Source: Leifsonia virtsii (GTDB lineage: Bacteria > Actinomycetota > Actinomycetes > Actinomycetales > Microbacteriaceae). Taken from it: a DNA stretch of 64,000 nt. Where the stretch lies: positions 305,323-369,322 of the forward strand of contig NZ_JAROCB010000001.1 in assembly GCF_030433675.1 (NCBI RefSeq), read 5' to 3'. Numbering within the stretch: position 1 is the first letter of the stretch; each line of letters starts with the position of its first letter. The translations under genes and the position numbers were made by a program. Positions 33,707 to 44,101 of this stretch are shown here, piece by piece. The notes beneath the pieces were generated by a model. That model saw only the letters and a list, made by a program, of their open reading frames with translations. It ran no database searches and was not told the origin of the DNA.

Positions 33707-35131
33707 ATGATCGCCATGACCCTCGCCGAGATCGCCGCGGCGACCCGCGGCACGCTGCTGCTCGACGGCACGCACGTCTCGCCCGACGCCGTCGTGTCCG
33801 GGCTCTCGACCACCGACTCCCGTGAGGTCGAGCCCGGCTCGATCTTCTTCGCCAAACCCGGCGAGGTGACCGACGGCCACCTGTTCGCGCCGAAGGCGGT
33901 CGAGGCCGGCGCCGCGCTGGTCGTGGTTGACCACCCGCTCGAGCTGCCCGTGCCGCAGCTGCTGGTCGAGGACACCGTCGCAGCTCTCGGCGACCTCGCG
34001 ACCGAGGTCGTCGCCCGCGTGCGTGCCCTCGGCCTGCTCAAGGTCGTCGGCATCACCGGCTCCAACGGCAAGACCACGACCAAGAACCTGCTGCGCGCCG
34101 TCCTGGAGCAGGTCGGCCCGACGATCGCGCCGCGCGCGTCCTTCAACAACGAGGTCGGCGCTCCGGTGACGATGCTCCAGGTGACGGAGGAGACGCAGTT
34201 CCTGGTCGCCGAGATGGGTGCGAGCGGCATCGGCGAGATCGCCCGCCTCGTGCGCATGGCGCGACCGGACGTCGGCGTCGTGCTCAAGGTCGGCCTCGCC
34301 CACGCCGGCGAGTTCGGCGGCATCGAGAAGACCCTGCAGGCGAAGACCGAGATGGTCACCGACCTGCTCGAGTCGGATGTCGCCGTGCTGAACATCGACG
34401 ACCCGCGCGTCGCCACCATGGCCGGCAAGACCGTGGCCCGCGTGCTCTGGTTCGGCCTCGACGAGCGCGCCGACGTGCGCGCGACCGACGTCGCCTCCGA
34501 CCGCCGCGGCACCTCGTTCACCCTGCACCTGCCGCCGCGCGACGGGGGAGAGGGCGAGTCCCGTCCGGTGCGGTTCCAGGTGCTCGGCGAGCACCACGTG
34601 ATGAACGCGCTGGCGGCCGCCGCATCCGCGCACGTCCTCGATGTCGACATCGACACCATCGTCGCCGCGCTGCAGACCGTCAGGACGGCGGAGCGCTGGC
34701 GGATGGAGGTGCTCGGCAGCGGCGAGGTGACCGTCATCAACGACGCCTACAACGCGAGCCCCGATTCGATGTCGGCCGCGCTGAAGACGCTCGCGCAGAT
34801 CGCGGAGCCGGAGGGCCGCACGGTCGCCGTGCTCGGCGAGATGAGCGAGCTGGGCGAGTTCTCCGGTGAGGAGCACGACCGCATCGGTCTGCTCGCCGTC
34901 CGCCTCGGCATCGACCAGCTCGTCGTCGTCGGCCCCTCCGCGCGCCGCATGCACATCACGGCGATCAACGAGGGCTCGTGGGACGGGGAGTCCCTCTACT
35001 TCGACACCCAGGACGCGGCGTTCGACCACCTCGCGGGCGCGCTGCGCCCGGGCGACACCGTGCTCGTGAAGTCCTCCAACTCGGCCGGGCTGCGCTTCCT
35101 CGGCGACCGACTCGGGGAGATCTTCTCGTGA
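33707..35131 (+). CDS. murF: UDP-MurNAc-tripeptide-D-alanyl-D-alanine ligase MurF
   Basis: A 474-residue Mur ligase that adds D-Ala-D-Ala to finish the cytoplasmic pentapeptide precursor. The N-terminal UDP-binding part has '[20 protein letters not shown]'; the ATP loop is [13 protein letters not shown]; '[20 protein letters not shown]' and '[20 protein letters not shown]' are characteristic of MurF. The ATG directly follows the murE stop with no spacer, and the stop overlaps the mraY GTG (GTGA), so murE, murF and mraY are translationally linked. Confidence 0.95.
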   Translation: MIAMTLAEIAAATRGTLLLDGTHVSPDAVVSGLSTTDSREVEPGSIFFAKPGEVTDGHLFAPKAVEAGAALVVVDHPLELPVPQLLVEDTVAALGDLATEVVARVRALGLLKVVGITGSNGKTTTKNLLRAVLEQVGPTIAPRASFNNEVGAPVTMLQVTEETQFLVAEMGASGIGEIARLVRMARPDVGVVLKVGLAHAGEFGGIEKTLQAKTEMVTDLLESDVAVLNIDDPRVATMAGKTVARVLWFGLDERADVRATDVASDRRGTSFTLHLPPRDGGEGESRPVRFQVLGEHHVMNALAAAASAHVLDVDIDTIVAALQTVRTAERWRMEVLGSGEVTVINDAYNASPDSMSAALKTLAQIAEPEGRTVAVLGEMSELGEFSGEEHDRIGLLAVRLGIDQLVVVGPSARRMHITAINEGSWDGESLYFDTQDAAFDHLAGALRPGDTVLVKSSNSAGLRFLGDRLGEIFS

Positions 35132-36243
35132 GAGCCCTGCTGACCTCCGGTGCGCTCTCGATGGCGTTCACGCTGTTCCTGACGCCGCTGTTCATCCGGC
35201 TCTTCCGCCGCCTCCAGTGGGGGCAGTTCATCCGCGACGACGGGCCGCAGAGCCACCACGCGAAGCGCGGCACCGCGACCATGGGCGGCATCGTCGTCAT
35301 CCTGGGCACGCTGTTCGGCTACTTCACCGCGCTGCTGCTGACCGGCGACGAGACCAGTGTGTCCGCGCTGCTCGTGCTGTTCCTCATGGTCGGGCTCGGC
35401 GTGGTCGGCTTCATCGACGACTTCCTGAAGACCCGGCGCGAGCGCAGCCTCGGGCTCACGGGATGGGCGAAGGTCGCCGGCCAGGTCGTCGTCGCGACGA
35501 TCTGGGCGTTCCTGGCGATCCGGTTCCCCAACGGCAACGACTACACCCCGGCGACGATGAGCGTGTCGTTCATCCGCGACCTGCCGGCCATCGACTTCGG
35601 TGCGATCACCAAGTTCGGCGTGATCGGCGTGCTCGTCGGCTACGGCCTGTACCTGCTCTGGATAAACTTCCTGGTCGCCGCCACCTCCAACGGCGTCAAC
35701 GTCACCGACGGCCTGGATGGGCTCGCCTCCGGCGCGTCCATCCTCGCCATCGGCGCGTACATCATCATCGGGTTCTGGCAGTCGATCCAGTCGTGCGCGA
35801 ACGTCAAGCTGAGCGTGGAGAACGTGGCCAAGTGCTACGACGTGCGCGACCCGTTCGACCTCGCCATCGTCGCGACGGCGATCGTCGGGGCGGTCGTCGG
35901 CTTCCTCTGGTGGAACACGTCGCCCGCGCAGATCTTCCTCGGCGACACCGGCTCGCTGGCGCTCGGCGGCGCGGTCGCCGCCCTCGCCATCCTGAGCCGC
36001 ACCGAGCTGCTGCTGGTGCTCATCGGCGGCATCTTCGTCATCGAGGCCGGGTCGGTCATCGTGCAGCGGGCCTACTTCAAGCTGACCCGCGGCAGGCGCA
36101 TCTTCCTGATGAGCCCCATCCACCACCACTTCGAGCTGAAGGGGTGGGCCGAGGTGACCGTCGTGGTCCGGTTCTGGATCATCGGCGGCCTGCTCGTGGC
36201 CGCCGGCGTCGGCTCGTTCTACCTGGAGTGGCTCGCCACATGA
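35128..36243 (+). CDS. mraY: Phospho-N-acetylmuramoyl-pentapeptide-transferase
   Basis: A 371-residue polytopic membrane enzyme that moves phospho-MurNAc-pentapeptide onto undecaprenyl phosphate to form lipid I. About ten membrane segments are visible. Conserved cytoplasmic loops: '[20 protein letters not shown]', '[19 protein letters not shown]' (aspartate pair), '[12 protein letters not shown]' and the histidine loop '[12 protein letters not shown]'. GTG at 35128 overlaps the murF stop; an upstream open frame is not conserved. The murD start overlaps its stop by 4 bases. Confidence 0.96.
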   Translation: MRALLTSGALSMAFTLFLTPLFIRLFRRLQWGQFIRDDGPQSHHAKRGTATMGGIVVILGTLFGYFTALLLTGDETSVSALLVLFLMVGLGVVGFIDDFLKTRRERSLGLTGWAKVAGQVVVATIWAFLAIRFPNGNDYTPATMSVSFIRDLPAIDFGAITKFGVIGVLVGYGLYLLWINFLVAATSNGVNVTDGLDGLASGASILAIGAYIIIGFWQSIQSCANVKLSVENVAKCYDVRDPFDLAIVATAIVGAVVGFLWWNTSPAQIFLGDTGSLALGGAVAALAILSRTELLLVLIGGIFVIEAGSVIVQRAYFKLTRGRRIFLMSPIHHHFELKGWAEVTVVVRFWIIGGLLVAAGVGSFYLEWLAT

Positions 36244-37757
36244 GCGCCCTGGACGACCGCCTCGCCGGGCTGACCAGCTGGCACGCCGACTGGAGCGGCC
36301 TGCGGGTCGCCGTGTACGGCCTGGGCGTGACCGGCTTCTCGGTGGCGGACACCCTGGCCGAGCTCGGCGCGCAGGTGCTCGTCGTCGCCGCGAAGGCCGA
36401 CGAGGAGCGGCGGATGCTGCTGGAGGTCATCGGCGCGGAGCTCGTCGAGCAGGCCGACCTGAGCACTCCGCCCGAGAGCCTCGCCGAGTTCGACCCCGAG
36501 CTCGTCATCGCGTCGCCCGGCTTCCACTGGGACCACCCGCTGCTGGTCTGGGCCGAGCAGCGCGGCACCGCCGTCTGGGGCGACATCGAGCTGGCCTGGC
36601 GCCTGCGCGACAAGGTCGCCCGGCCGGACGGCGCCGAGGGTCCGGCCGACTGGATCTGCGTCACCGGCACCAACGGCAAGACGACCACGGTGCAGCTGAC
36701 GGCGACGATGATCCTCGCCGGCGGCAACCGGGTCGCGCCGTGCGGCAACATCGGCGTCCCCGTGCTCGACGCCATCCGCGACCCCGAGGGTTTCGACGTG
36801 CTCGTCGTCGAGCTCTCCAGCTACCAGCTGCACTGGGTGAACCGGAACGCCGGCGGCGAGCTGTCGCCGTTCTCGGCCGCCTGCCTCAACATCGCCGACG
36901 ACCACCTCGACTGGCACGGTTCGATGGAGGCGTACATCGCCGCCAAGGCGAAGGTCTACGACAACACGCAGGTCGCCTGCGTCTACAACAAGGCCGATGA
37001 GAACACGCTCCGGATGGTGGAGCAGGCCGACGTGGTCGAGGGCGCCCGCGCCATCGGCTTCGGCCTCGGCGTTCCCGGGCCGAGCGACTTCGGGATCGTG
37101 GACGGCATCCTGTGCGATCGCGCGTTCCTGGAGGACCGCGCGAACTCGGCCATCGAGCTGACCACGCTGGAGGAGCTGGAGGAGGCGGGGCTCTCGGCGC
37201 CGCACGTGGTCGCCAACATCCTGGCCGCCTCCGCCCTCGCCCGCTCCTGGGGCGTCGAGCCGCAGGTGATCCGGGATGTGCTCACCGCGTTCCGGCTCGA
37301 TGCGCACCGCATCGAGCTGGTCAGGGTCGAGGCGGGCGTCAACTGGGTGGACGACTCCAAGGCCACCAACCCGCACGCCGCCGACGCATCGCTGCGCGCC
37401 TACCCGTCGGTCGTCTGGCTGGTCGGGGGCCTGCTCAAGGGCGTGGATGTGGACGACCTGGTCGGCAAGCACGTCGGCCGCCTGCGGGGGGCCGTCGTGA
37501 TCGGCGTGGACCGCACCGAACTGCTGGCCGCCTTCCGCAAGCACGCCCCGGAGCTGCCCGTGCTCGAGGTGGAGGCCGGCGACGCGGACGAGGTCATGCC
37601 GACCGCCGTCCGCTTGGCCGCCGGGCTGGCCCGCGAGGGCGACACGGTGCTCCTCGCGCCGGCCGCGGCCTCGATGGATCAGTTCGCCGACTACGCCGAG
37701 CGCGGCCGCCGCTTCCAGTCGGCCGTGAACGACTATCTGGACGACTCCGCCTCCTAG
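36240..37757 (+). CDS. murD: UDP-N-acetylmuramoylalanine-D-glutamate ligase MurD
   Basis: A 505-residue Mur ligase that adds D-glutamate to UDP-MurNAc-L-Ala. The N-terminal Rossmann motif is [19 protein letters not shown], the ATP loop is [15 protein letters not shown], and 'ELSSYQL' with '[20 protein letters not shown]' marks the catalytic centre. '[20 protein letters not shown]' is the conserved C-terminal block of MurD. It starts inside the mraY stop (ATGA). A 71-bp palindromic repeat begins two bases after its stop, so the operon may be interrupted there. Confidence 0.95.
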   Translation: MSALDDRLAGLTSWHADWSGLRVAVYGLGVTGFSVADTLAELGAQVLVVAAKADEERRMLLEVIGAELVEQADLSTPPESLAEFDPELVIASPGFHWDHPLLVWAEQRGTAVWGDIELAWRLRDKVARPDGAEGPADWICVTGTNGKTTTVQLTATMILAGGNRVAPCGNIGVPVLDAIRDPEGFDVLVVELSSYQLHWVNRNAGGELSPFSAACLNIADDHLDWHGSMEAYIAAKAKVYDNTQVACVYNKADENTLRMVEQADVVEGARAIGFGLGVPGPSDFGIVDGILCDRAFLEDRANSAIELTTLEELEEAGLSAPHVVANILAASALARSWGVEPQVIRDVLTAFRLDAHRIELVRVEAGVNWVDDSKATNPHAADASLRAYPSVVWLVGGLLKGVDVDDLVGKHVGRLRGAVVIGVDRTELLAAFRKHAPELPVLEVEAGDADEVMPTAVRLAAGLAREGDTVLLAPAAASMDQFADYAERGRRFQSAVNDYLDDSAS

Positions 37758-37758
37758 C

Positions 37759-37829
37759 CGACTGCGGTCTCGCGGAACCTCCGCGGGCCGGCGCGCAGGC
37801 GCAGATGTTCCGGGGCACCGCAGTCGCCG
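37759..37829. repeat. 71-bp palindromic repeat, copy 2
   Basis: Nested inverted arms: outer GACTGCGGT (37760-37768) with ACCGCAGTC (37817-37825), inner CGGAAC (37773-37778) with GTTCCG (37807-37812). All pairs in these arms are perfect. Same length as copy 1 at 26278-26348. It sits in the 163-base murD-ftsW gap, the largest gap inside the murE-murG gene run. Confidence 0.85.
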
Positions 37830-37920
37830 CATTCGGGCGACACGCGTTCCCGGTGCGAGGCGAGGGGCGGCACCGCGACGAGACTGGGACAGCCGACGGA
37901 ACGACTGGGAGGTGAGGCGC

Positions 37921-39162
37921 GTGACGAGTGTGCCTCGCACCCCCGACCGCAGTGCGGACCGGTCCCGTCTCGGCGCGCTGACGACGCGTATCCAGCTGGG
38001 CCGCTCGATGACCTCCGAGTCGGCGAACTACTTCCTGCTGCTCGGCGTCACCCTGTTCATGGTCGTGTTCGGCCTGGTCATGGTGCTGTCGTCGTCCGCG
38101 GTCGAGTCGCACAACGACAGCGACAACTTCTTCTCCCGGTTCTGGTCGCAGGGCGCGTACGCGCTGGTCGGCCTCCCGCTCATGTTCGTCGTGTCGCGCA
38201 TCCCCCGGGCGTTCTGGAAGAAGACCATCTGGTTCTTCCTCGGCACGGCCTGCTTCCTGCAGCTGCTGGTGGTGTTCACACCGCTCGGCATGGAGATCGG
38301 TGGCAACCGCAACTGGCTCAAGGTCGGGTCCCTCACCCTGCAGCCGTCGGAGGCGATCAAGCTCGCCCTCGTCGTCTGGCTCGGGGTTGTGCTCGCCCGC
38401 AAGCGCGACATGCTCACCCAGTGGAAGCATGTCGCCATCCCGGTCGTGCCCGTAGCCGGCGGCGCGACCGCACTCGTGACGCTCGGCGGCGACCTCGGCA
38501 CGACCATGATCCTGGCGGCGCTGATCCTCGGCGCGCTGTTCTTCGCCGGCGTCCGGATGCGGTACCTGCTCACCGGCGTCGTCGTCGTCGGCGTGCTCGC
38601 CATCGCGGTGGCGCTCTCGAGCGCCAGCCGGGTGGGCCGCATCGCCGCGTACTTCGGCGGCACCAGCGTGGCGAACCCGGACGTCGACTGGCAGATCAAG
38701 AACGGCTTCTACGCGCTCGCCTCCGGCGGCGTCTTCGGCGTCGGGCTCGGCAACTCGCACTCGAAGTGGTCGTGGCTGCCCGCCGCCGACACCGACTTCA
38801 TCTTCGCGATCATCGGCGAGGAGCTCGGGCTCATCGGAGCGATCGTCGTGCTGCTGCTGTTCGTGGTGCTGACCATCGCGTTCCTGCGGATCATCCACGC
38901 CTCCACCGACCCCTTCGCGCGCGTCACCACCGCGGCGATCATGGTCTGGCTGATCGGCCAGGCGTTCGTCAACATCGCCGTGGTGCTGGGGGTGATCCCG
39001 GTGCTCGGGGTGCCCCTCCCACTGATCTCTGCGGGAGGGACTGCGATGATCAGTTCCATGATCGCCATCGGAATCGTGCTGTCCTTCGCCCGGCAGTCCC
39101 AGCGGGACGCCCGGTCCGCCGAGGACGTCCGCCCGACCGTCGGGGCGGGTGCGCAGCGGTGA
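37921..39162 (+). CDS. ftsW: Septal peptidoglycan glycosyltransferase FtsW
   Basis: A 413-residue SEDS-family polymerase with about ten transmembrane helices that polymerises lipid II at the septum with FtsI. SEDS motifs: 'GNRNWLKVGSLTLQPSEAIK', 'GDLGTTMILAALILGALFF', the catalytic-loop region 'ASGGVFGVGLGNSHSKWSWL' with 'DTDFIFAIIGEELGLIG', and 'PVLGVPLPLISAGGTAMISS'. GTG at 37921 is chosen over GTG 37912 because GGAGGTGA ends six bases before it. The stop overlaps murG by 4 bases. The upstream gap holds a 71-bp palindrome and presumably a promoter. Confidence 0.95.
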   Translation: MTSVPRTPDRSADRSRLGALTTRIQLGRSMTSESANYFLLLGVTLFMVVFGLVMVLSSSAVESHNDSDNFFSRFWSQGAYALVGLPLMFVVSRIPRAFWKKTIWFFLGTACFLQLLVVFTPLGMEIGGNRNWLKVGSLTLQPSEAIKLALVVWLGVVLARKRDMLTQWKHVAIPVVPVAGGATALVTLGGDLGTTMILAALILGALFFAGVRMRYLLTGVVVVGVLAIAVALSSASRVGRIAAYFGGTSVANPDVDWQIKNGFYALASGGVFGVGLGNSHSKWSWLPAADTDFIFAIIGEELGLIGAIVVLLLFVVLTIAFLRIIHASTDPFARVTTAAIMVWLIGQAFVNIAVVLGVIPVLGVPLPLISAGGTAMISSMIAIGIVLSFARQSQRDARSAEDVRPTVGAGAQR

Positions 39163-40229
39163 CGCGCTACCTTCTGGCCGGCGGGGGAACCGCCGGTCAT
39201 GTCAACCCGCTGCTCGCCGTCGCCGACCGGCTCCGCCGCGACGACCCGGCCGCCGAGGTGCTCGTGCTCGGCACGGAGGAGGGGCTGGAGGCCCGGCTCG
39301 TGCCCCAGCGCGGCTACGAGCTGGCGACCATCCCGAAGCTGCCGTTCCCGCGGCGCCCGAACGCGGCCGCCCTGCGCTTCCCCGGCGAGTACCGCCGGTC
39401 GATCCGCACCGTCCGCGAGCTGATCCGCGACCGCGGGATCGACGCGGTCGTCGGCTTCGGCGGCTACGCGGCGGCGCCCGCGTACTCGGCCGCCCGGTCG
39501 GAGGGCGTGCCGCTCGTGCTGCACGAGGCGAACGCGCGGCCCGGCCTGGCCAACCGGCTCGGCGCGCGCTACACGCCGTGGGTCGGCGTGGCCTTCGAGG
39601 GCACGCCGCTGCCGCATCCCACCTTCGTCGGCATGCCGCTGCGGGTGGAGATCGAGCAGCTCGACCGCGCCGCCGCCCGGCCCGAGGCCGCGGCCGAGTT
39701 CGGGCTGGACCCCGACCGGCCGACACTGCTCGTCACCGGCGGTTCGCTCGGCGCCCGCCGCATCAACCAGACGGTCGCCGCCCGCGCGGAGGCGCTCACC
39801 GCCGCCGGCTGGCAGGTGCTGCACATCCAGGGCGGCCGCGGCGAGCTCGCCGATCCGGGCGTCGAGGGCTACCGGCTGCTCGAGTACTGCGACCGGATGG
39901 ACCTGGCCCTGGCGATCGCGGACGCCGCGGTCGCGCGCGCGGGAGCGGCGACGGTCTGCGAGTTCGCCGCGCTCGGCATCCCCGCCGTGTACGTCCCGTT
40001 CCCGATCGGCAACGGCGAGCAGCGCTACAACGCCGCGGGCGTGCTCCGCGCCGGCGGCGGCATGCTCGTCGACGACGCCGCGTTCGAGCCGGCGTGGGTG
40101 GATGCCCACCTGCTGCCGCTCCTCGCCGACCGCGCCAGCGTGGCCGAGATGGGGGAGCGCGCCGCCTCGGCCGGGGTCCGCGACGGCTCCGACCGCATGG
40201 TCGCGCTCATCCTGCGCGCCCTCGGCTGA
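39159..40229 (+). CDS. murG: UDP-GlcNAc:lipid I GlcNAc transferase MurG
   Basis: A 356-residue GT-B glycosyltransferase that adds GlcNAc to lipid I to make lipid II on the inner face of the membrane. The N-terminal glycine loop is LLAGGGTAGHVNPLLAVA, then 'AVVGFGGYAAAPAYSAARSE' and 'VLHEANARPGLANRLGARYT'; the C-terminal donor site has 'TGGSLGARRINQ' and 'ADAAVARAGAATVCEFAALG'. It starts within the ftsW stop (GTGA). Both orders of motifs and length are normal. Confidence 0.95.
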   Translation: MTRYLLAGGGTAGHVNPLLAVADRLRRDDPAAEVLVLGTEEGLEARLVPQRGYELATIPKLPFPRRPNAAALRFPGEYRRSIRTVRELIRDRGIDAVVGFGGYAAAPAYSAARSEGVPLVLHEANARPGLANRLGARYTPWVGVAFEGTPLPHPTFVGMPLRVEIEQLDRAAARPEAAAEFGLDPDRPTLLVTGGSLGARRINQTVAARAEALTAAGWQVLHIQGGRGELADPGVEGYRLLEYCDRMDLALAIADAAVARAGAATVCEFAALGIPAVYVPFPIGNGEQRYNAAGVLRAGGGMLVDDAAFEPAWVDAHLLPLLADRASVAEMGERAASAGVRDGSDRMVALILRALG

Positions 40230-40296
40230 TCCGAACCTTTCGTCGCGTAGCCTGGTACGCGATGGAGTCCCCCTCACGTAACCGAAAGCTGCACCC

Positions 40297-41727
40297 GTGA
40301 CGATCAAGCCCGACCTGACCCTCGCCCTCCCGGAGGAGCTCGGAAAGCTCCACTTCGTCGGCATCGGCGGGTCCGGGATGAGCGGCATCGCACGGCTGTT
40401 CCTGGAGGCCGGCTACACGGTCACCGGCTCCGACGTGCGTCACTCGGCGAACATCGACACGCTGCGCGCCCTCGGCGCGACGATCGCGATCGGCCACGAC
40501 GCCGCGAACGTCGGCGACGCCGACACGCTCGTGGTCACGGGAGCCCTCTGGCAGGACAACCCGGAGTACCAGCTCGCGCTGTCGAAGGGCCTCCCGGTGC
40601 TGCACCGGTCGCAGGCGCTCGCCTGGCTGATCAACCGCTCCCGCCTCGTCGCGGTGGCCGGCGCCCACGGCAAGACCACCTCCACCGGCATGATCATCAC
40701 CGGCCTGCTGGGCCTCGGCGAGGACCCGAGCTTCGTCAACGGCGGCGTCATCGCCTCCCTCGGCAAGAGCTCGCAGACCGGCACGGGCGACCTGTTCGTC
40801 GTCGAGGCGGACGAGTCGGACGGCTCGTTCCTGCTCTACGACACCGCAGTCGCGCTCATCACCAACGTCGACCCCGACCACCTCGACCACTACGGGTCGC
40901 TCGAGGCCTTCGAGGACGCGTTCGTCACCTTCGCCCGCGAGGCGGACGAATTCGTCGTCGTGTCCTCCGACGACCCCGGCGCGGTGCACGTCACCGGCCG
41001 GCTGCGCGAGCAGGCGCCGGAGAAGCGCGTCGTCACCTTCGGCGAGGCGGAGGACGCGGAGGTGCGCGTTCACTCCATCGTCACCGACGGACCCGTCTCG
41101 TTCTCGCTGCGCTACCGCGGGGAGGACTACGCGGCCCGGCTGCGCGTCCCCGGCCGCCACAACGCCATCAACGCAGGCGGCGCCTTCGCCGTGCTGACCG
41201 GCCTCGGCTTCGAGCCGGCGGCGGCCCTCGCCGCGATCGCCGAGTTCGGCGGCACGGAGCGCCGCTTCGAGCTGCACGGCACGGTCGCCGGCGTCAGCGT
41301 CTACGACGACTACGCGCACCACCCGACCGAGGTCGCCGCCGCCCTGTCGGCCGCACGCACGGTCGTCGGCGACGGACGCATCATCGCCGTGCACCAGCCG
41401 CACCTGTACAGCCGCACGCGGCTGTTCGCGAAGGAGTTCGCCGAGACGCTGGAGACCTACGCGGACGAGACCGTGGTGCTCGACGTGTACGGAGCCCGCG
41501 AGGACCCGGAGCCGGGCGTCACCGGCGCGCTGGTCGCGGACCGCTTCCAGCATCCCGAGCACGTCGCGTTCATCGCCGACTGGCAGCAGGCCGCCGACCA
41601 CACGGCGCAGATCGCGCGCGAGGGCGACTTCGTCATCACGCTCGGCTGCGGCGACGTGTACCGCATCGTGCCCCAGCTGCTCGACTCGCTGCGCCGGGAG
41701 CACCCGGACGCCGCCGTCGCGGAGTAA
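40297..41727 (+). CDS. murC: UDP-N-acetylmuramate-L-alanine ligase MurC
   Basis: A 476-residue Mur ligase that attaches L-alanine to UDP-MurNAc, the first amino acid of the stem. The N-terminal motif is [19 protein letters not shown]; the ATP loop is [13 protein letters not shown]; '[20 protein letters not shown]' and '[19 protein letters not shown]' are MurC-specific. A 67-base gap after murG contains TAGCCT (40247-40252), a possible -10, so murC may have an extra promoter. GTG start. The ftsQ gene follows after 12 bases. Confidence 0.95.
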   Translation: MTIKPDLTLALPEELGKLHFVGIGGSGMSGIARLFLEAGYTVTGSDVRHSANIDTLRALGATIAIGHDAANVGDADTLVVTGALWQDNPEYQLALSKGLPVLHRSQALAWLINRSRLVAVAGAHGKTTSTGMIITGLLGLGEDPSFVNGGVIASLGKSSQTGTGDLFVVEADESDGSFLLYDTAVALITNVDPDHLDHYGSLEAFEDAFVTFAREADEFVVVSSDDPGAVHVTGRLREQAPEKRVVTFGEAEDAEVRVHSIVTDGPVSFSLRYRGEDYAARLRVPGRHNAINAGGAFAVLTGLGFEPAAALAAIAEFGGTERRFELHGTVAGVSVYDDYAHHPTEVAAALSAARTVVGDGRIIAVHQPHLYSRTRLFAKEFAETLETYADETVVLDVYGAREDPEPGVTGALVADRFQHPEHVAFIADWQQAADHTAQIAREGDFVITLGCGDVYRIVPQLLDSLRREHPDAAVAE

Positions 41728-41739
41728 CGGGTCCCTCCG

Positions 41740-42780
41740 GTGAAGCGTCCCCAGGGGTTCGACCGGTCGGAGGCTCCCGCCGCCGCGGCCGCCCCGCCGA
41801 GCGCTCCCGCTCCGCCGAGTGCGACGACGGGGACGCCGGGTGCCGGCGCCGCCCGCGCCGCCGGTCCGCGTTCCGCGGAGGAGCACGGGCGCGGGGTGCA
41901 GACCGTCACCGAGCCCATCCCGGTGCAGCGGCCCGGCCAGGCGACGAGCGCGCCTCCCGTCCGCGACCCGCGCGCCGACGAGCCGCCGTACTCGCGCCTG
42001 CCCACCAACCGCGAGATCGACAAGGCGCTGCGCGCAGCGCGGCGGGAGCGCAAGCGCGTCGAGCGCGGCGAGGTGCGCCGCTTCACGAAGCGCTCGCGCC
42101 GCCGCAGGATCGCCTGGCTGTCGGCCGCGGGCGTCGTCGTCGCCCTGGTCGTGGCCGTCGGGCTCGTCGCGTACTCGCCGCTGCTCGCGCTGCGGCACAT
42201 CCAGGTGACCGGCACGTCGCGGCTGGATGCGGCCGCCGTCGAGAAGAAGCTGTCCGACCAGCTCGGCACGCCGCTGCCGCTGCTGAGCTCCGGCGGGATC
42301 TCCAGCGACCTCGCCGCGTTCCCGCTCATCCGCAGCTACACCGTGGAGAGCCACCCGCCGGACACGATCGTCGTCCGGGTGGTGGAGCGGCAGCCGGTCG
42401 GCGTCATCCAGCGCGGCAACGCCTTCACGCTGGTGGATGCCGCGAAGGTGCCGATCTCGAGCAGCCAGCAGCGGCCGGAGGGCTACCCGCTGATCACTGC
42501 GAACGGCGGCGCGGCCGACGTCGACGCCGACTCCGGGTTCGCGGCGGCAGCCGGCGTGCTGAGCGCCCTCCCGGCCGACGTGCTCGCCCAGGTGGACACC
42601 ATCACGGCGAAGACGAAGGACGACGTGAGCTTCACTCTGCGCGGCCGCAGTGCGACCGTGGTGTGGGGGAGTGCGGAGGACTCCGACCTGAAGGCCGCCG
42701 ACCTCGCCGCGCTCCTCAAGAGCGCCCCGGACGCGTCCCGCTACGACGTCTCCTCGCCGCACAGCGTGACGACGGGATAG
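41740..42780 (+). CDS. ftsQ: Division protein FtsQ (DivIB)
   Basis: A 346-residue bitopic protein. The long cytoplasmic N-terminus (~120 residues) is Pro/Ala rich, then very basic ('RRERKRVERGEVRRFTKRSR'). One membrane helix lies at ~125-147. The POTRA domain starts at 'LALRHIQVTGTSRLDAAAVE', followed by the FtsQ core with 'LIRSYTVESHPPDTIVVRVV'. It bridges FtsL/FtsI/FtsW during septation. Position between murC and ftsZ is standard. GTG start; no strong ribosome site, consistent with coupling to murC. Confidence 0.93.
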   Translation: MKRPQGFDRSEAPAAAAAPPSAPAPPSATTGTPGAGAARAAGPRSAEEHGRGVQTVTEPIPVQRPGQATSAPPVRDPRADEPPYSRLPTNREIDKALRAARRERKRVERGEVRRFTKRSRRRRIAWLSAAGVVVALVVAVGLVAYSPLLALRHIQVTGTSRLDAAAVEKKLSDQLGTPLPLLSSGGISSDLAAFPLIRSYTVESHPPDTIVVRVVERQPVGVIQRGNAFTLVDAAKVPISSSQQRPEGYPLITANGGAADVDADSGFAAAAGVLSALPADVLAQVDTITAKTKDDVSFTLRGRSATVVWGSAEDSDLKAADLAALLKSAPDASRYDVSSPHSVTTG

Positions 42781-42877
42781 CCGGGATGGACGGCAGATTT
42801 CCGACACGCCTCGCAGGTTCCGCGGGCGCGGGCCTGGCGCACCTAACGTCGGATCGAGAATTGCATACTCAGCAAGA

Positions 42878-42904
42878 CTTTAAGCCTCAGCTAGAGGTTG
42901 AAGG
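42878..42904. promoter_or_regulatory. Inverted repeat upstream of ftsZ (candidate FtsR/MerR operator)
   Basis: Arms CTTTAAGCCTC (42878-42888) and GAGGTTGAAGG (42894-42904) match at 8 of 11 positions around five bases, with a perfect CCTC/GAGG core. It lies 18 bases before the ftsZ GTG in an unusually AT-rich part of the 142-base ftsQ-ftsZ gap. CATACT at 42864-42869 may be a -10 box. MerR-type regulators bind dyads at promoters, and the FtsR-like gene is in this window. Binding is inference. Confidence 0.45.
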
Positions 42905-42922
42905 TTCCCGTGGAGGCCGGAC

Positions 42923-44101
42923 GTGACAGCACAACAGAACTACCTCGCCGTGATCAAGGTCGTCGGCATCGGCGGAGGCGGCGTCAACGCCGTCAACCGC
43001 ATGATCGAGCTCGGCCTCCGCGGCGTCGAGTTCATCGCCATCAACACGGACGCGCAGGCGCTCCTGATGAGCGACGCCGACGTGAAGCTCGACGTCGGCC
43101 GTGAGATCACCCGCGGCCTCGGCGCCGGCGCGGACCCCGAGGTCGGCCGCCGCGCCGCCGAGGACCACGCGGAGGAGATCGAGGAGGCGCTCGCGGGAGC
43201 CGACATGGTCTTCGTCACCGCCGGAGAGGGCGGCGGCACCGGCACCGGCGGCGCCCCCGTCGTCGCGCGCATCGCCAAGTCGATCGGCGCCCTGACCATC
43301 GGTGTCGTCACCAAGCCGTTCTCCTTCGAGGGCAAGCGCCGCCAGCAGCAGGCCGAGGCCGGCGTCCAGCGCCTGAAGGAAGAGGTCGACACCCTCATCG
43401 TCGTGCCCAACGACCGGCTGCTGGAGATCAGCGACCGCGGCATCAGCATGCTCGAGGCGTTCTCCACCGCCGACCAGGTGCTCCTCGCCGGTGTCCAGGG
43501 CATCACCGACCTGATCACCACCCCGGGTCTCATCAACCTCGACTTCGCCGACGTCAAGTCGGTCATGCAGGGGGCGGGCTCCGCGCTCATGGGCATCGGC
43601 TCGTCGCGTGGCGCCGACCGGGCGATCAAGGCGGCCGAGCTGGCCGTCGCGTCCCCGCTGCTCGAGGCCTCGATCGACGGGGCGCACGGAGTGCTGCTGT
43701 CCATCCAGGGTGGCTCGAATCTCGGCATCTTCGAGATCAACGACGCCGCACGCCTGGTCCAGGAGGCGGTGCACCCGGAGGCGAACATCATCTTCGGCGC
43801 GGTCATCGACGACACCCTCGGCGACGAGGTGCGCGTGACCGTGATCGCGGCGGGTTTCGACGGCGGCGAGCCCAACGCTCGCCCGGTGACGGCCGACGCG
43901 CGCCGCGCCAGCTTCGTGGAGGCGGGATCCGAGCAGTCGCAGATCGCCTCCTCCGCCGAGGTGGAGGCGGGCGAGATCCCCGCTCCGGAGACCTCGGCCT
44001 GGCAGACCGGCGAGCAGCCGGTGGCCGAGGCCGCACCCCAGAAGGACCCGGCGTTCGACGACGAGAATGACGACCTCGACATCCCCGACTTCCTCAAGTA
44101 A
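42923..44101 (+). CDS. ftsZ: Cell division GTPase FtsZ
   Basis: A 392-residue tubulin-like GTPase that forms the Z ring. The GTP loop is GGGTGTG at residues 103-109, the N-terminal motif is '[20 protein letters not shown]', and the T7 synergy loop region is '[20 protein letters not shown]'. An ~70-residue linker ends in the conserved C-terminal peptide [10 protein letters not shown], the docking site for SepF and other partners; sepF is encoded two genes downstream. GTG start with GGAGG (42912-42916) six bases upstream. The yggS start lies inside its 3' end. Confidence 0.97.
   Translation: MTAQQNYLAVIKVVGIGGGGVNAVNRMIELGLRGVEFIAINTDAQALLMSDADVKLDVGREITRGLGAGADPEVGRRAAEDHAEEIEEALAGADMVFVTAGEGGGTGTGGAPVVARIAKSIGALTIGVVTKPFSFEGKRRQQQAEAGVQRLKEEVDTLIVVPNDRLLEISDRGISMLEAFSTADQVLLAGVQGITDLITTPGLINLDFADVKSVMQGAGSALMGIGSSRGADRAIKAAELAVASPLLEASIDGAHGVLLSIQGGSNLGIFEINDAARLVQEAVHPEANIIFGAVIDDTLGDEVRVTVIAAGFDGGEPNARPVTADARRASFVEAGSEQSQIASSAEVEAGEIPAPETSAWQTGEQPVAEAAPQKDPAFDDENDDLDIPDFLK

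Noticed and set aside
32144..35029. A 961-codon minus-strand frame across murE-murF
   Set aside because: Antisense to two complete Mur ligases in an operon; no independent signal.
37758..37920. A small gene in the murD-ftsW gap
   Set aside because: Open frames there (for example on the plus strand across 37760-37915) consist of the 71-bp palindrome and have no ribosome site or recognisable product.
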